Both the position numbers and the translations under genes were made by a program. A stretch of DNA of 64,000 nucleotides from Trichosphaerium sp. ATCC 40318 (lineage: Eukaryota; Discosea; Flabellinia; Trichosidae), in assembly GCA_038496445.1 (NCBI GenBank), contig JALMLS010000057.1:62001-126000 (forward strand). Direction: 5' to 3'. The notes under the pieces are model-generated. The model was not told the origin of the DNA and did not search any database. It was given only the letters and a program-made list of their open reading frames with translations. Of the stretch, positions 38,542 through 48,564 are shown piece after piece; the stretch's first letter is position 1; the number at the start of each line of letters is the position of its first letter.

Positions 38542-39675
38542 ATGAAGGCAACCAGTAAACCGAATAAGGCCCCGAAAAGCTCTAAATCGCGTAAGGGGCA
38601 GAAATCACCAAAACCCTCCTTAGAATTTACATTACTCACATATAACGTTAATTTTGCGCTTGCTGTGGCGGTACGGAGAGTTGTACGCTGTTGAAAGCCA
38701 AATTGTTTTTTAGGGCCTAAAAGATCGTGGTCGAAAGTTTAATAGCGGTGATAATGACGACCACGCACAAGAAATAGCGACTATAATTGCAAAAGCAGAT
38801 GCTGACATTGTAGTTCTTCAAGAAACAAACCAAGAGTGGCAAACGCTTTTAGAAGAGCAGCTAAAAGACCAGGTACTATTTAAAACTTGAAAGGTTTGTG
38901 TTTTTACTGACGCAGAATTGCAGTACAAATACACGTTGTTCCGACATCCAGTGGGTTCTGATAGGGAATCAGGAGGTGCAGGAGTACTAAGCAAGTACCG
39001 AATCAAAGAAATAGAGTGGATCCCGGCACATTCGAAGTGGTTCCACGGCTGGGTATTACGCGTCAAGCATGCCAAACGCGTATTCAATATTATAAACACT
39101 CATCTAAGGCCTCCGTTGGGTAAAACGTCAAGTGTACCTAATCCTGTAGAATGGAAAAAGGCTTTAAAGCACAGGGTAGCCGACTTGCAAGATTGGATGA
39201 GTTATCTTGATAAAGATGTGCCTGCTATTATAGCAGGTGATTTTAATGAAAGCCGTACCGGTGTATATAGTGGGAAGTGTATAGGGTTTTTAGAAAATCA
39301 AGGTATGTTGACGTGTAGATGGAAAAACCATTTTCAGAACATAAGTCGTGGCTTGTTTTTTTAAAAAAATTCTGAACAAGTGTTTGCTTTGACATCCGTT
39401 TTGTGCTAATAAAGAGTAAAAAGGTTATATTGATGCTGTTCACCAGTACCAAGCTAAAGTAAATACATGGGTTTGGAAGCTTCCAGTAGGCACCTTAAAA
39501 GGCAAATTTGATCACATTTTTTATGGTAAGAATGCTTTTTTTTTTGAATGTTTTATGATTAAAACCTCTCTTAGAGCCGACTAAGATGGCTTGCAAAAGT
39601 GCTACTGTTATAAAAGCTGGTCAATCAGATCATTTTCCAGTACTTTCAGAACTTGTTATTAATGCTGGCGCCTAA
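38542..39675 (+). CDS. Endonuclease/exonuclease/phosphatase family protein
   Basis: These metal-dependent phosphoesterases cut phosphodiester or phosphate bonds in nucleic acids, inositol lipids or sphingomyelin. The start MKATSKPNKAPKSSKSRKGQ (38542) gives a basic N-terminus. All diagnostic motifs are present in order: LLTYNVNFALA (Asn, about 38635), ADIVVLQETN (metal-binding Glu, about 38805), IINTHLRPP (His, about 39090), AIIAGDFNES (Asp/Asn, about 39235) and a closing SDHFPVLSEL (Asp-His pair, about 39630). GKFDHIFY precedes the last motif. It ends LVINAGA at 39675. The ESGGAGVLSKYRI segment is typical of the family. With about six exons the protein is roughly 290 residues, a bare catalytic domain with no leader or anchor. 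Substrate cannot be told from sequence. An active enzyme is expected because every metal and catalytic residue is kept. Confidence 0.85.
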
Positions 39676-39821
39676 AAAATCCAAAATGTAAAAAATGTTT
39701 AAAGTTTGTAAATAAGAAGAAAAAAACTAAGTTGCACTATTCCTTTGTTTTTATTTTAACATTAATTTTACCACTACATCTGCTCAACGTACAGGCTGTT
39801 TGTTACATACACGTAATCTTC

Positions 39822-40563
39822 TTACTTCTTGGAGAGACAATCCTTAGGCGGAGTGAATGTATTAGGCGGCACGATTGTCGTTATACTCGTAATATCAATG
39901 AAGCAATCACGCGCTTTTTCTATACGTAGCAATCTACAAGGGTTATAAAAACACTTGGGGGAGGCTGTTACTTACTTGTAAGGTAGAGTTTGAGTAACTA
40001 TATACAAGAAACCATTTGAGGGCAACTTCCACACATTGCTAGCACCAGCAATAAGTTTTTTAAATCTTCATTGGCTAAAAAAATTTGTACCATTCCTCGT
40101 TGTTAATTCTACGAGTCCCTTCATAGAACGCAGACTTTAAGAAAGTTGGTGCGAGTGGTTCACCATCGATTGGAATGGTTTGACATAAGTCAGCTGAGAC
40201 AATGTACTGATAGCGTGTTCCCTTTGATAGTGGTGAGTGCATACGCCCAGGATTGCATAAAGACGTACAATAAGAAAGTTGTTAATCTGAACTACTGATG
40301 TCGCATTCCCAGGTCCCAAAACAAAATCTAGGCGTATTTGAAACTCTTTGTAATCGTAGTATTCAGTAATAAATGCTTAAGGTGTGTAAGTCTTCAATTA
40401 GCGCTTCCTGTAGTTCACACGCACTCTTTGATTTCCCTTCATACGATACCATTGTTCTAACGTATTGTGTAGGAAATACTGGCGTAGGCGGAACAGTGTC
40501 AACTGAAATGGCCACAGCACCAACGATTAATGCTATAAAACACAAGAACGCCCCATTCCGCAT
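39822..40563 (-). CDS. Small secreted protein, unknown family
   Basis: The start MRNGAFLCFIALIVGAVAIS at 40563 is a clear signal peptide. Mature part: TPVFPTQYVRTMVSYEGKSK, an intron, DYKEFQIRLDFVLGPGNATS (about 40330), then after GTACGT...CAAAG the segment TRYQYIVSADLCQTIPIDGE (about 40215). Next is LIAGASNVWKLPSNGFLYIV (about 40050-39990), with an intron of uncertain 5' border before it. The last exon, joined across GTAAGTAACAG...CTTGTAG, reads LLRIEKARDCFIDITSITTI and ends DCLSKK at 39822. Features of the 'YYDY...R.D....Y.i....C' kind recall LolA-like lipid-binding or ependymin-like secreted proteins, but this is not secure. There is one N-glycosylation sequon (NAT). The gene converges on the endonuclease gene. 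Confidence 0.5.
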
Positions 40564-40843
40564 GATGTGATTTGTTGGTGGAAGTTTCTTGCGCCGAAAA
40601 GACTTCGTGGCTTAATTGAAGAGACAAAAATATAAATAAGTCTACAAAATGATATTTGCAAAAACACGAATTCGCTGCTTTTTGTAGGATGCACACGGTA
40701 GTTAAAACTATGGAACAGTATACAATAATGATTGTGGCTAAGTCTGTTTTATTTGTATCAAAGGCGCTTGGGCCAGACTCCCATTTATGTGGTATTTAAG
40801 CGTTTTATTTTGGTTTTTTTAAAAAAAGGTGACACTTTAGAAA

Positions 40844-42837
40844 TTAAAAGATGCCATAGCTTCCGAATTCGGCTTGTTCCTTCATAAACATCTCGAAGTA
40901 TTGATAGATGATAGTAACAGCAAGTAGAATACCAGTTCCGCTTCCAATAGCACCCAAGAAATCAGCAGTAACTGAAAGAGCGCCGATGCAAAGTCCACCA
41001 AAAGCAGCTGCGGTAGGAATGTAACGTTCCAAAACATCTTCGAGCTTAGAAGCACGGTGTCCACGAACAACCATTTGTTGATCACGGAGTTGCTTGGCTA
41101 CATCCTTTGGTGCAGATCCAGATACTTCAATCCAAGTTTTGGAGAAAAGTGCGCAACACGTCAATACAAAAGTGACTAGCAAAAAAAGAGTTAGTTGAGC
41201 AGACGAACTCGTTTTTAAGTAAACGTACGGTAAAAGAACGTGTGGAACGGATCTTGCAGCAGGGCCATGAAACTTCCCGGTGGCGATACGTAGTATGCCA
41301 ATCCTCCAATTGGGATACTTTGACCTTGGTAACCAGGATGTTGAGAGTCCTAAAAACCAAAATTAGTTCACAGTACAAGTGGATTAAACGAATAAAAAGT
41401 AAAAATGTATTTTTGGAAATTATAAAAAATACGTACACGCCAGGTTCCCAAGAGTTGAATGAAAAAGTTGGTTGGGTAGCGTCTGTATAAGAGCTGGGAC
41501 AAAAAGTACAAGTTGGACACAAGTGCAGTTTGGAGGATAATTGGGATGTTTGATGTGTAAAAGAGTTTGATTGGGTATGTACCACCAGAACCTCTTTGAC
41601 GTTCGTGCCTTAAATGATCACGTTAGAAACTGAAGTGGTATATTTTATAATCCGTACTTGACAGGTAGATCTACACGGAATCCTTGGAAGTAGATGACAA
41701 CACAGAAGACCAATACGGTGGCCATGAGGTTGGTGAGATTTGGCAAGTTTTGTCTGTAAAAGGCTTCCTTCAATGCACGCACTTTATCTTGACGGGTCAA
41801 GATAAGGTGGAAAAATGCAATTAATGCGCCTTCGAACTCGATACCTTTAAAAAAAAGAGTTAATAAAATGCTTGTACATCAGATATTTAACTCGTACCTC
41901 TACCAGTGTTGATGGTTGTAGGACTGAGAGTCTTCCAAACGATAGTTTCGCAAATGTTAGTCGCAATGAAGAGAGATATGGCAGAACCGAGGCCATATCC
42001 TTTGGAAAGCATCTCATCCTTTGGAAGAGGTTAGATACAAAACTAAAAAATACAAATAAAGGCGTACGAGGCACAATACAATGATACCAGCGAAGAAAAG
42101 TTGTAAGACAATCAAAAAGGCGTTTCCGATACCGAGGTCTTCGATTTCACCTGTTAAAAATGATGAGTAAGCGAAACAGGGTAGGTTTGTGATGTGGCAA
42201 AAAAATTTATCCAATAAAATTTTGTGACACGTATAAGCACAAAAATACGCACCATACATTCCAGAGAGTACGTATGCGCTACCTTGTCCAATAGTGATTA
42301 ACATTCCGAAAACTACACGTAAAATCAGAAAACTGGTACAACAGAGAGCTCCAGACGCCTCAGTTAATCGCGTGGTAGCGAAATAAAACGCGTACGCTTT
42401 TGAGCTCCATTAAATAGTTCCCTGTCGTCTTTAATCGACTGATCAACGTCCAGGATTTTAGAACCGGCTAATAGTTGCATAACAAGACCGGAAGTGACAA
42501 TGGGCGAGATCCCAAGCTCCATCAGTGTTCCTCTGTTACTTGCCATGATAACTCGCATCCAATAGAACGGATCTGATGAATCAGAAGCGCGGATACCGTA
42601 AAGAGGTATTTGACAACAGACCAAAAAGATGAAGAGCGTGATCGCAGTCCAGAGCACCTTTTCGCGAAATTGCACCTAAATACGTTAATACTCACACTAT
42701 AGTGTTCTTTTATGTACTTTGCGCTCTGGTTGTTGGACCTCAGGCAGAATAGCCATAAAAGGCCGTATGTAGTGCAAGATTTTAACTGAGGAGCGTTAGA
42801 CATGTGTTTATAGCATAGGACAAGTACCTCCACTCAT
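40844..42837 (-). CDS. Sec61 subunit alpha, ER protein-conducting channel
   Basis: Sec61 alpha is the ten-helix channel that passes nascent secretory and membrane proteins into the ER. The start MSG is at 42837. After an intron (GTACTTG...TCCTCAG) it continues [20 protein letters not shown], then [20 protein letters not shown] (TM1, about 42640) and [20 protein letters not shown] with the plug region. [20 protein letters not shown] (about 42510) is the diagnostic pore segment. [20 protein letters not shown] and later helices follow, then the conserved cytosolic loops (about 41830-41600). The C-terminus has [40 protein letters not shown] (TM10 region) and ends [11 protein letters not shown] at 40844. 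Nine or so introns. The protein is near the usual 470-480 residues. All key regions seem intact. Confidence 0.95.
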
Positions 42838-42925
42838 TGTTCCTCTATTACACGTATGAGTGACTCGAAATGTCAGAGCTGGTCAATAAAAATTTTTGAG
42901 TACGTGTAACTTGTCTTTGGCAAAA

Positions 42926-44473
42926 ATGAGTAAAGGACGGTACAGTATCACTAATGCGCCTGGAGAAGAGGACGTGTCACTTATTAAAATTGGTCAGCGA
43001 GTTTATCGCATGCCAAAGATCGACCTAGCTGACGGAATAAATGAATCCTGGCAACAAGGTCAGTAGACTATAATTCAGTACTGCTCTGGACTAATTCAAC
43101 AAAAATTATTCGCATTTACTGTTTATAATTGTTTTTTTGTTCTAAACCGCGTAAAATTAGATGGAGATGATCACATGAGCGATGATGAACTTGATATTGC
43201 CTCTACAAATTTTACAATAAATAAAGATGGCAAAAATGGCTTCTCTATCGCAATGGAAGTGCCAGAGATATTTTATAAGTTTATTATTGGTCGTAAAGGT
43301 GCAACAAAACAAAGTATTGAAAGAGACACCAAAGCACGCATAACGATACCAAGAAGAGGCTCTAAAAGCACCACAATTAGTAAGTACCTATTGCGTGTCA
43401 TACCAACCGCGTGGACTTACAACTGAATAGCCATACGCGGAAGTACTGAACGCATTGTTGTAAACGGTGCTGAACAAGTGTCACAAATTGTGGAGACCAG
43501 TATGGAGAAAACCCCGCCAACTCATTTCATATCTCTTCCACTGAATGACGCAGTGATGCAGGCGCGTATTTTATGCAAAAAATAAGTGTACTGACTGATT
43601 ACTTTAGACAAAAGTGAACGAGTTTTTTGATGAAGTAAAATCTCGATTCATTCCGAGCGGTCTTGCTACTCTATGTGGTGTAGAAACGTCAAACTTTATG
43701 ACAGTACCTAAATTTCATCTTACGAGTACGTTGGAGCTCCTTATCACCATTTGTACAAAAGAGTAACGGTTTTTCTTTACAGTTGGAGTCTTGAAGCTTT
43801 TGACACCAAACGACATTGCAAAGGCAAAGAAAGTATTAGATACGGTTTCACCAACAGTTTATGATGCTCTTGGCACACGAACACTTCTTGTAAACGTAAA
43901 AGGAATAGACTCAATGCACGGAAACCCTTCTCAATGTAATGTACTTTATGCAAAAGCTGAGGACTCTGAGGGTCTAGGACGACTAGACAAGGTATTTGGT
44001 AAGTACAACTTTGCTTGAAGTGAAACATGATCTCAACATCAATTCTCACTTTGTCGTAGCTGTCATAGTGAAAGCTTTCACAGAAGCAAATCTCATGACC
44101 GAGCAAAGGGAGTATAAAATACATGCCACTTTAATGAACACAAAGTATGGAGCATACACAAGGAATAAGGGCAAGCAAGGTGTACGTTGTCACTCTTTTT
44201 TTTTTTGAGTTTTGTTTTCTATTGTTGGCTTATATTCGTTATGAAGAGGGGTAAGAGAGTAGCAATGGATGTTACAAAGATATTAGAAAGATATGGAGAA
44301 CATGAATTTGGTAAATGTCGTGTACCAGAAGTAAGGTTGAACGAACTAGGTACGTGTTTTGTGGAGAATCTCAGCGGCGTTTTTTTTTTCTTTTGCAAGT
44401 AATTTTTTTTTTAGGTGGTAATGTCGATGCTGACGGTTACTACAAAACTATCCACAAGATTGGTTTACCTTGA
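42926..44473 (+). CDS. ASCC1-like protein: KH domain plus 2H phosphoesterase domain
   Basis: ASCC1 belongs to the activating signal cointegrator complex, which works in transcription and alkylation-damage repair. The start is MSKGRYSITNAPGEEDVSLI at 42926, just 89 bp from the divergent Sec61 start. Exon 2 (43156 on) has the KH domain with EIFYKFIIGRKGATKQSIER, the canonical GxxG loop (GRKG). The AKAP7-type 2H domain follows: THFISLPLNDAVMQAR (about 43530), KFHLTIGVLKLL (first H-x-T, about 43715-43795, across an intron), SMHGNPSQCNVLYAKAEDSE (about 43915), and HATLMNTKY (second H-x-T, about 44125). The last exon ends YYKTIHKIGLP at 44473. Both catalytic H-x-T motifs are kept, so cyclic-phosphate phosphodiesterase activity on RNA ends is possible. 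Six or seven introns. Confidence 0.85.
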
Positions 44474-44697
44474 TTTACCAGAAGAGAGTTTGTTATCAGC
44501 CTGTTAAGGTGAAACTTTTACGCTTTTTAGTGTCACATGGGCTTTGGAGGAGAAAAAGGAGCTGCCCAAAACCACTGCATACCAGCGAATTGTTTGATTT
44601 GTGATTTCGTACTTGAGTACTTCCTTATTGGAGGCAAAAATACACCGTTTTGTAAGATAAAAAAGAACATTATTTGCGTTGAAATATACACTTGTAT

Positions 44698-45841
44698 TTA
44701 CTCCTCTCTGCGTTTCTGTAGTAAAAGTTTGCCCATCTCATTAAAAGGAGCATCAACTACAAAAAAAAGTAAGAAAAAAATAGAGCAAAAAAATAGAGCA
44801 AAGCGGTAATGACGTACCACCAGTGCCCTCCTTTGCAGATGTTTCAAAGTATGGTATACCATACTCTTGGGCCAATTCCTTAATAGTGTTAAATTACGTC
44901 ACGTGATTTCAAAATGTTTAAAGTGAACATGAGTAAAAAGATATGATCTTCCGTGTTGTTGAATTACGCTTTGGAACTAAAGTAAAAACCGTTTTGTAAT
45001 AGAAAAAACTCTTACTGCAGCGTCGTCCTTAGAAACTGTCCTGTTACCCAAATCGACCTTATTAGCAACCAAAACGATTAGAACGTCTCCTTCACTATAT
45101 CGTTCAACTTCTTGCATCCAATTGGCAAGACTTTTGTAAGAGTCTTCTTCAGTAACATCGTATATTAACATAACACCTTCTGCGTCCTTGTAATACGACG
45201 AAGTAATCACGCTGAATCGTTCTTGACCAGCAGTATCCTAAGAAAATTATTTATACTATAATTGTAATATTAAATATCACGTGATAATTGTTTGAAAGGG
45301 GGTTGGGTATTTTTTTTTGGAGTGTTTGAAGTTTTACCCATTTTTTTTTTTCTTCTTTACAAAAATGGTTTCTGACTCACGTATATTTGTAAATCGCATT
45401 TATCCTTGCCACAAGTGACCTCCTTTTTTTTCTACACGAACTGTAAGCTTCGTCTTCAACAAACATGAAGCAAAAAAAAAATTAAGATCTGCCGGTACTA
45501 GCGCTCTCCACAAAAAAAAGTAAATAGCCTGAACTGAATATCACGTGAAAGAGAAAAAAAAAATTATTTTGTTGGGAAAATTTGCAGTTGTGGCTTCAAG
45601 TGTAGCGTTTTACGGTTAACCTATCACGCACAAATTCAACGCCCATTGTCAATACGTTGCCTTCACTAAAGGTACCGTCCACGTATCGTATCAGTAAACT
45701 ACTCTTACCAACCTGAGGATCTCCAAGTAATAATATTTTAAATGGCTCTCCTGGGCCAATAGGAGCTTCAGAGCCTCCACCCTTTTTCTTTTTCTTTGGC
45801 TTTTTACGTGTCTTCTTTGGTTTATTCGGCTGATTACCCAT
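44698..45841 (-). CDS. Rab-family small GTPase with N-terminal myristoylation signal and no C-terminal cysteine
   Basis: The start is MGNQPNKPKKTRKKPKKKKK at 45841: a Gly-2 myristoylation context followed by a strongly basic stretch. G1 is LLLGDPQVGKSS. The switch I side reads TMGVEFVRDRLT. An intron of about 180 nt (GTAAAACG...GTGTAG) joins to KKKEVTCGKDKCDLQIY (about 45430), then after a TTAG end DTAGQERFSVITSSYYKDAE (G3, about 45230), LIYDVTEEDSYKSLANWMQE, VANKVDLGN (G4) and YFETSAKEGTG (G5, about 44850). The gene ends FNEMGKLLLQKRREE at 44698. Every guanine-binding motif is intact, so it should cycle GTP. Rabs normally end in prenylated Cys residues; here there are none. The N-terminus probably replaces that anchor, as in plant ARA6/RABF1. 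Endosomal function is inferred. Confidence 0.85.
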
Positions 45842-46272
45842 GACGCACGAGGAGAGGTATGGTTTTTTGCGTTTAGCAGAAAGAAAAATAAAATGTACAA
45901 AAAAAGAAACAAAAAAAATACAATCGTGCACGAATAGCTCAAAGGGAAAGTGTCTTAACCCTTGGAGTAACCTGGAATCCATTCAATTGAAGCTGGTCGC
46001 GCGGTATGCGTTGATTTAAAGCGGTTTAAACGGTACAAATTTGAAAAAAAGAAAAGCTAAACAACAATGGCGGATAGCGGATCTGTTTGCTTGTAAAAGA
46101 AATAAACAAGAATTTACGGGTATAGAAAGGGGTTGAGTGTATTATTGAAGAGGTACAAGAGCGCACAGACGCCAAGATAGAATTACATATACAACTGCTA
46201 GCCAACTCCGCACAAACGGAGAAAAAGAGTGTCTCGTCCAATGAATACTGCTTCAGGCCTTTTTTTGGGCCA
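45842..46272. other. Gap between DnaJ stop and Rab start
   Basis: About 430 bp upstream of the Rab start and downstream of the DnaJ stop, both minus strand. It contains purine-rich tracts and no supportable ORF or RNA gene. The Rab promoter must lie here. Confidence 0.5.
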
Positions 46273-48149
46273 TTATGATGGGTTACATACAGTTGGTCCA
46301 TCAGCCATCTCTTCGTCTGAGTTGTAGGCTTGTCCACCGCCGCCTGAGCGACCAGCTGCGCGGGTACTTCCAAAATTGGTACCTAAGTAAAACAAGTAAA
46401 TAACCATGTTTATAAAAGCATAATGACAAAAGGGAATGCTGACGTGGTAGCAGTTCAATATTACGAACATAAAAATAATAAAAAAAATTGTGGTGATTGT
46501 GTACCTTCGTTCTTGTGAAGAGCAACGTGCTCAACTTCTGCCTCATCATAGACTGGTTTTGGGGAAAGTGTATTTGACAGGAGTGATGTGAGTTGTGTGA
46601 CTTTATCCTGGCTCAACTCTTTAGGGAATTGAACGTTGAATTTAACGTAGAGGTTACCCTTATCAAAAGGTCTCTTGTGAATAGGCATACCCTTTAAAGT
46701 AGTCAGTAAGAATGTGAAAAAAAAAAAAAAGAAATGGTTTGAACAATCAAGAATTGACAGGAAAGCGGGCATACCTCGCCAACAATTTCTCTGACTTCGT
46801 TTGGTTTAATAACATCGCCAGGTTTTACAGAAACGAGCTTAGTACGACCATCAAGGTGTGTAATTACAAAGTCGAAACCGCATAATGCATCAGCCTAGAA
46901 AGAAACATAAGTAACATGATAACTTTGTTTGAACAAAAAAAATCTTCTTTTTTGAAGCATTGTTTATTTCTTTTTTCGAAGACAAAGTATGGCGTTGGGA
47001 GCGTACCAATGTGATGTTCTTTTCCATCAATAAATCGGCACCCTTTCTTTTAAAGGTTGCGTGTTCTGTTTCGTTAATTTCGAAAACTAAATCACCAGGT
47101 GTAACACCAGGTTCTTCATTTGCTTGTCCTCTGAACATGACTTTTGATCCAGTTGTCATACCCTTTTCAATATGCACTTCAAGAACTTTTGATTCTTCCA
47201 AAACGCACTCACTGTCACATTTACGGCAGATAGCGCTTTTTTTAATATATGTGCCTTTACCTTGACACTTGTTGCACACTATAAAAAAACGTAAACATCA
47301 GTTGTTGCTTTCTGAATGTCGGAAAAAACCAACAAAAAAAAATCAAAAAAAAAAATAAAGAGCACGTACCAGCAGTTGATTGGGAGTACATGCCAGGTCC
47401 AAATTGACGGACATGAACCTTTACGCCCTTACCCTCACAATCACCGCACTCAATTACACCATTCTTTGTTTTTGCGCCTGTACCATCACAAGCTTTGCAA
47501 ATAACAGTTCTTGTAACCTTCATTTTGCTTGTTTTACCGTTGTACAAATCTTCAAGATCTACGCCAATTCTGTAACGCATATCACGGCCGCGTCGTTCCC
47601 TGAATTTGTAGTGTTAGTAAAACAGTGAACGGAGTTCCCTTGCTTTTTACTTTACTTGTATTTGCGTGTTTAATCAATGGTTGTGGTACGTACCGTCTAC
47701 CACCGTGCCCATGACCACCAAAAGGGCTAAACCCACCACCACCAAATCCTCCACCAAAGAAAGCGTTGAAAATATTGGAAGGATCCATAGAAGGTCCCAT
47801 ACCACCTTCTTTAAGACCATCTTCACCATATCGATCGTATATTTTACGTTTTTCTGCGTCGGAAAGAATCTCATACGCCTAGCAATTAATAAGCAACGTT
47901 TTTGCGGAATTTAGGGCAACGCGAAATTCTGTTACGCACTTCAGAGCATTCTTTAAATTTCTCTTCTGCGTCTGGAGCCTTATTTCTATCAGGGTGGAAC
48001 TTCATAGCGGCCTTTTGAAGAAATTAGTAAGATATCATCATTGTTAAACAAAAAATCACCTTGCGATAAGCTTTTTTAAGCGTAGCGGCGTCAGCATCAG
48101 GCTTTACACCTAGCAAGTCGTAATATTTGGTTTCCTTTGGGCGGCTCAT
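46273..48149 (-). CDS. Class A DnaJ (Hsp40) co-chaperone, YDJ1/DNAJA type
   Basis: This J-protein delivers unfolded clients to cytosolic Hsp70 and stimulates its ATPase. The start is [20 protein letters not shown] at 48149. The J-domain HPD motif is MKFHPDRN (about 48000), followed by a Gly/Phe linker ([16 protein letters not shown]). Four zinc-finger repeats follow: [24 protein letters not shown] and CRKCDSEC (about 47490-47200; the last is degenerate). The substrate-binding barrels contain [20 protein letters not shown] (about 47190), [12 protein letters not shown] and [16 protein letters not shown] (about 46660). The end is [23 protein letters not shown] at 46273. The last four residues, CNPS, could be a CaaX farnesylation box, as the CaaX ends of YDJ1 and DNAJA1 are, although Pro at the third position is unusual. 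About eight introns. Full length and intact. Confidence 0.93.
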
Positions 48150-48279
48150 TGTTGTTCACACAAAAGTAAAATGCTGAAAATTGCCTCCAAACTTTTTAGT
48201 TTTATGTGGATTCCAAACGACTTCTACTATTGCCTTAATGTAAATTTTGATAAGGCGTGCGTAAAAGCCAAAGGTTTGT

Positions 48280-48508
48280 ATGGGGCTGTCCTTTAACGCT
48301 ATCAAGCATGTTCAGCAAGTGTACGCTATTCTAAAACACCGCATATTGTTATTGTGCACAGTGGTTGGGTTGTGGTGGCTACTACGGCTTATTATTATAC
48401 CATATTAACCAATTGTACACACTTGGGCGTCAAAAGGGAACTATTACAAAACAAATGGCGTACAGCCCAACTTCAGAACTAAGCGACGCGCCTATCACGA
48501 TACTGTAA
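48280..48508 (+). CDS. Small two-exon ORF (or 5' exons of the RapGAP gene)
   Basis: ATG at 48280 gives MGLSFNAIKHVQQ. An intron GTGTACGC...TTGTGCACAG joins in phase to WLGCGGYYGLLLYHINQLYT, then LGRQKGTITKQMAYSPTSEL and SDAPITIL, with a TAA at 48506. The 55-residue product has one hydrophobic glycine/tyrosine-rich stretch. Not recognised. The stop is only 56 bp before the RapGAP ATG. An alternative intron starting at the last codon (GTAAAAATCG...GTTAACAG) would fuse it to RapGAP sequence. I cannot decide between a small membrane protein, an upstream ORF and RapGAP 5' exons. Confidence 0.35.
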
Positions 48509-48564
48509 AAATCGCTGTGCAGTACACGAAAACTAAACAGCTTTTTGTGCGGTTTGCGTTAACA

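Noticed and set aside
44537-44809. Plus-strand ORF MGFGGEKGAAQNHC after ASCC1
   Set aside because: It overlaps the last exon and intron of the Rab gene on the other strand and shows no domain.
46026-46373. Minus-strand 115-codon ORF at the end of the DnaJ gene
   Set aside because: It is an alternative frame of the DnaJ last exon running into the 3' flank; no independent support.
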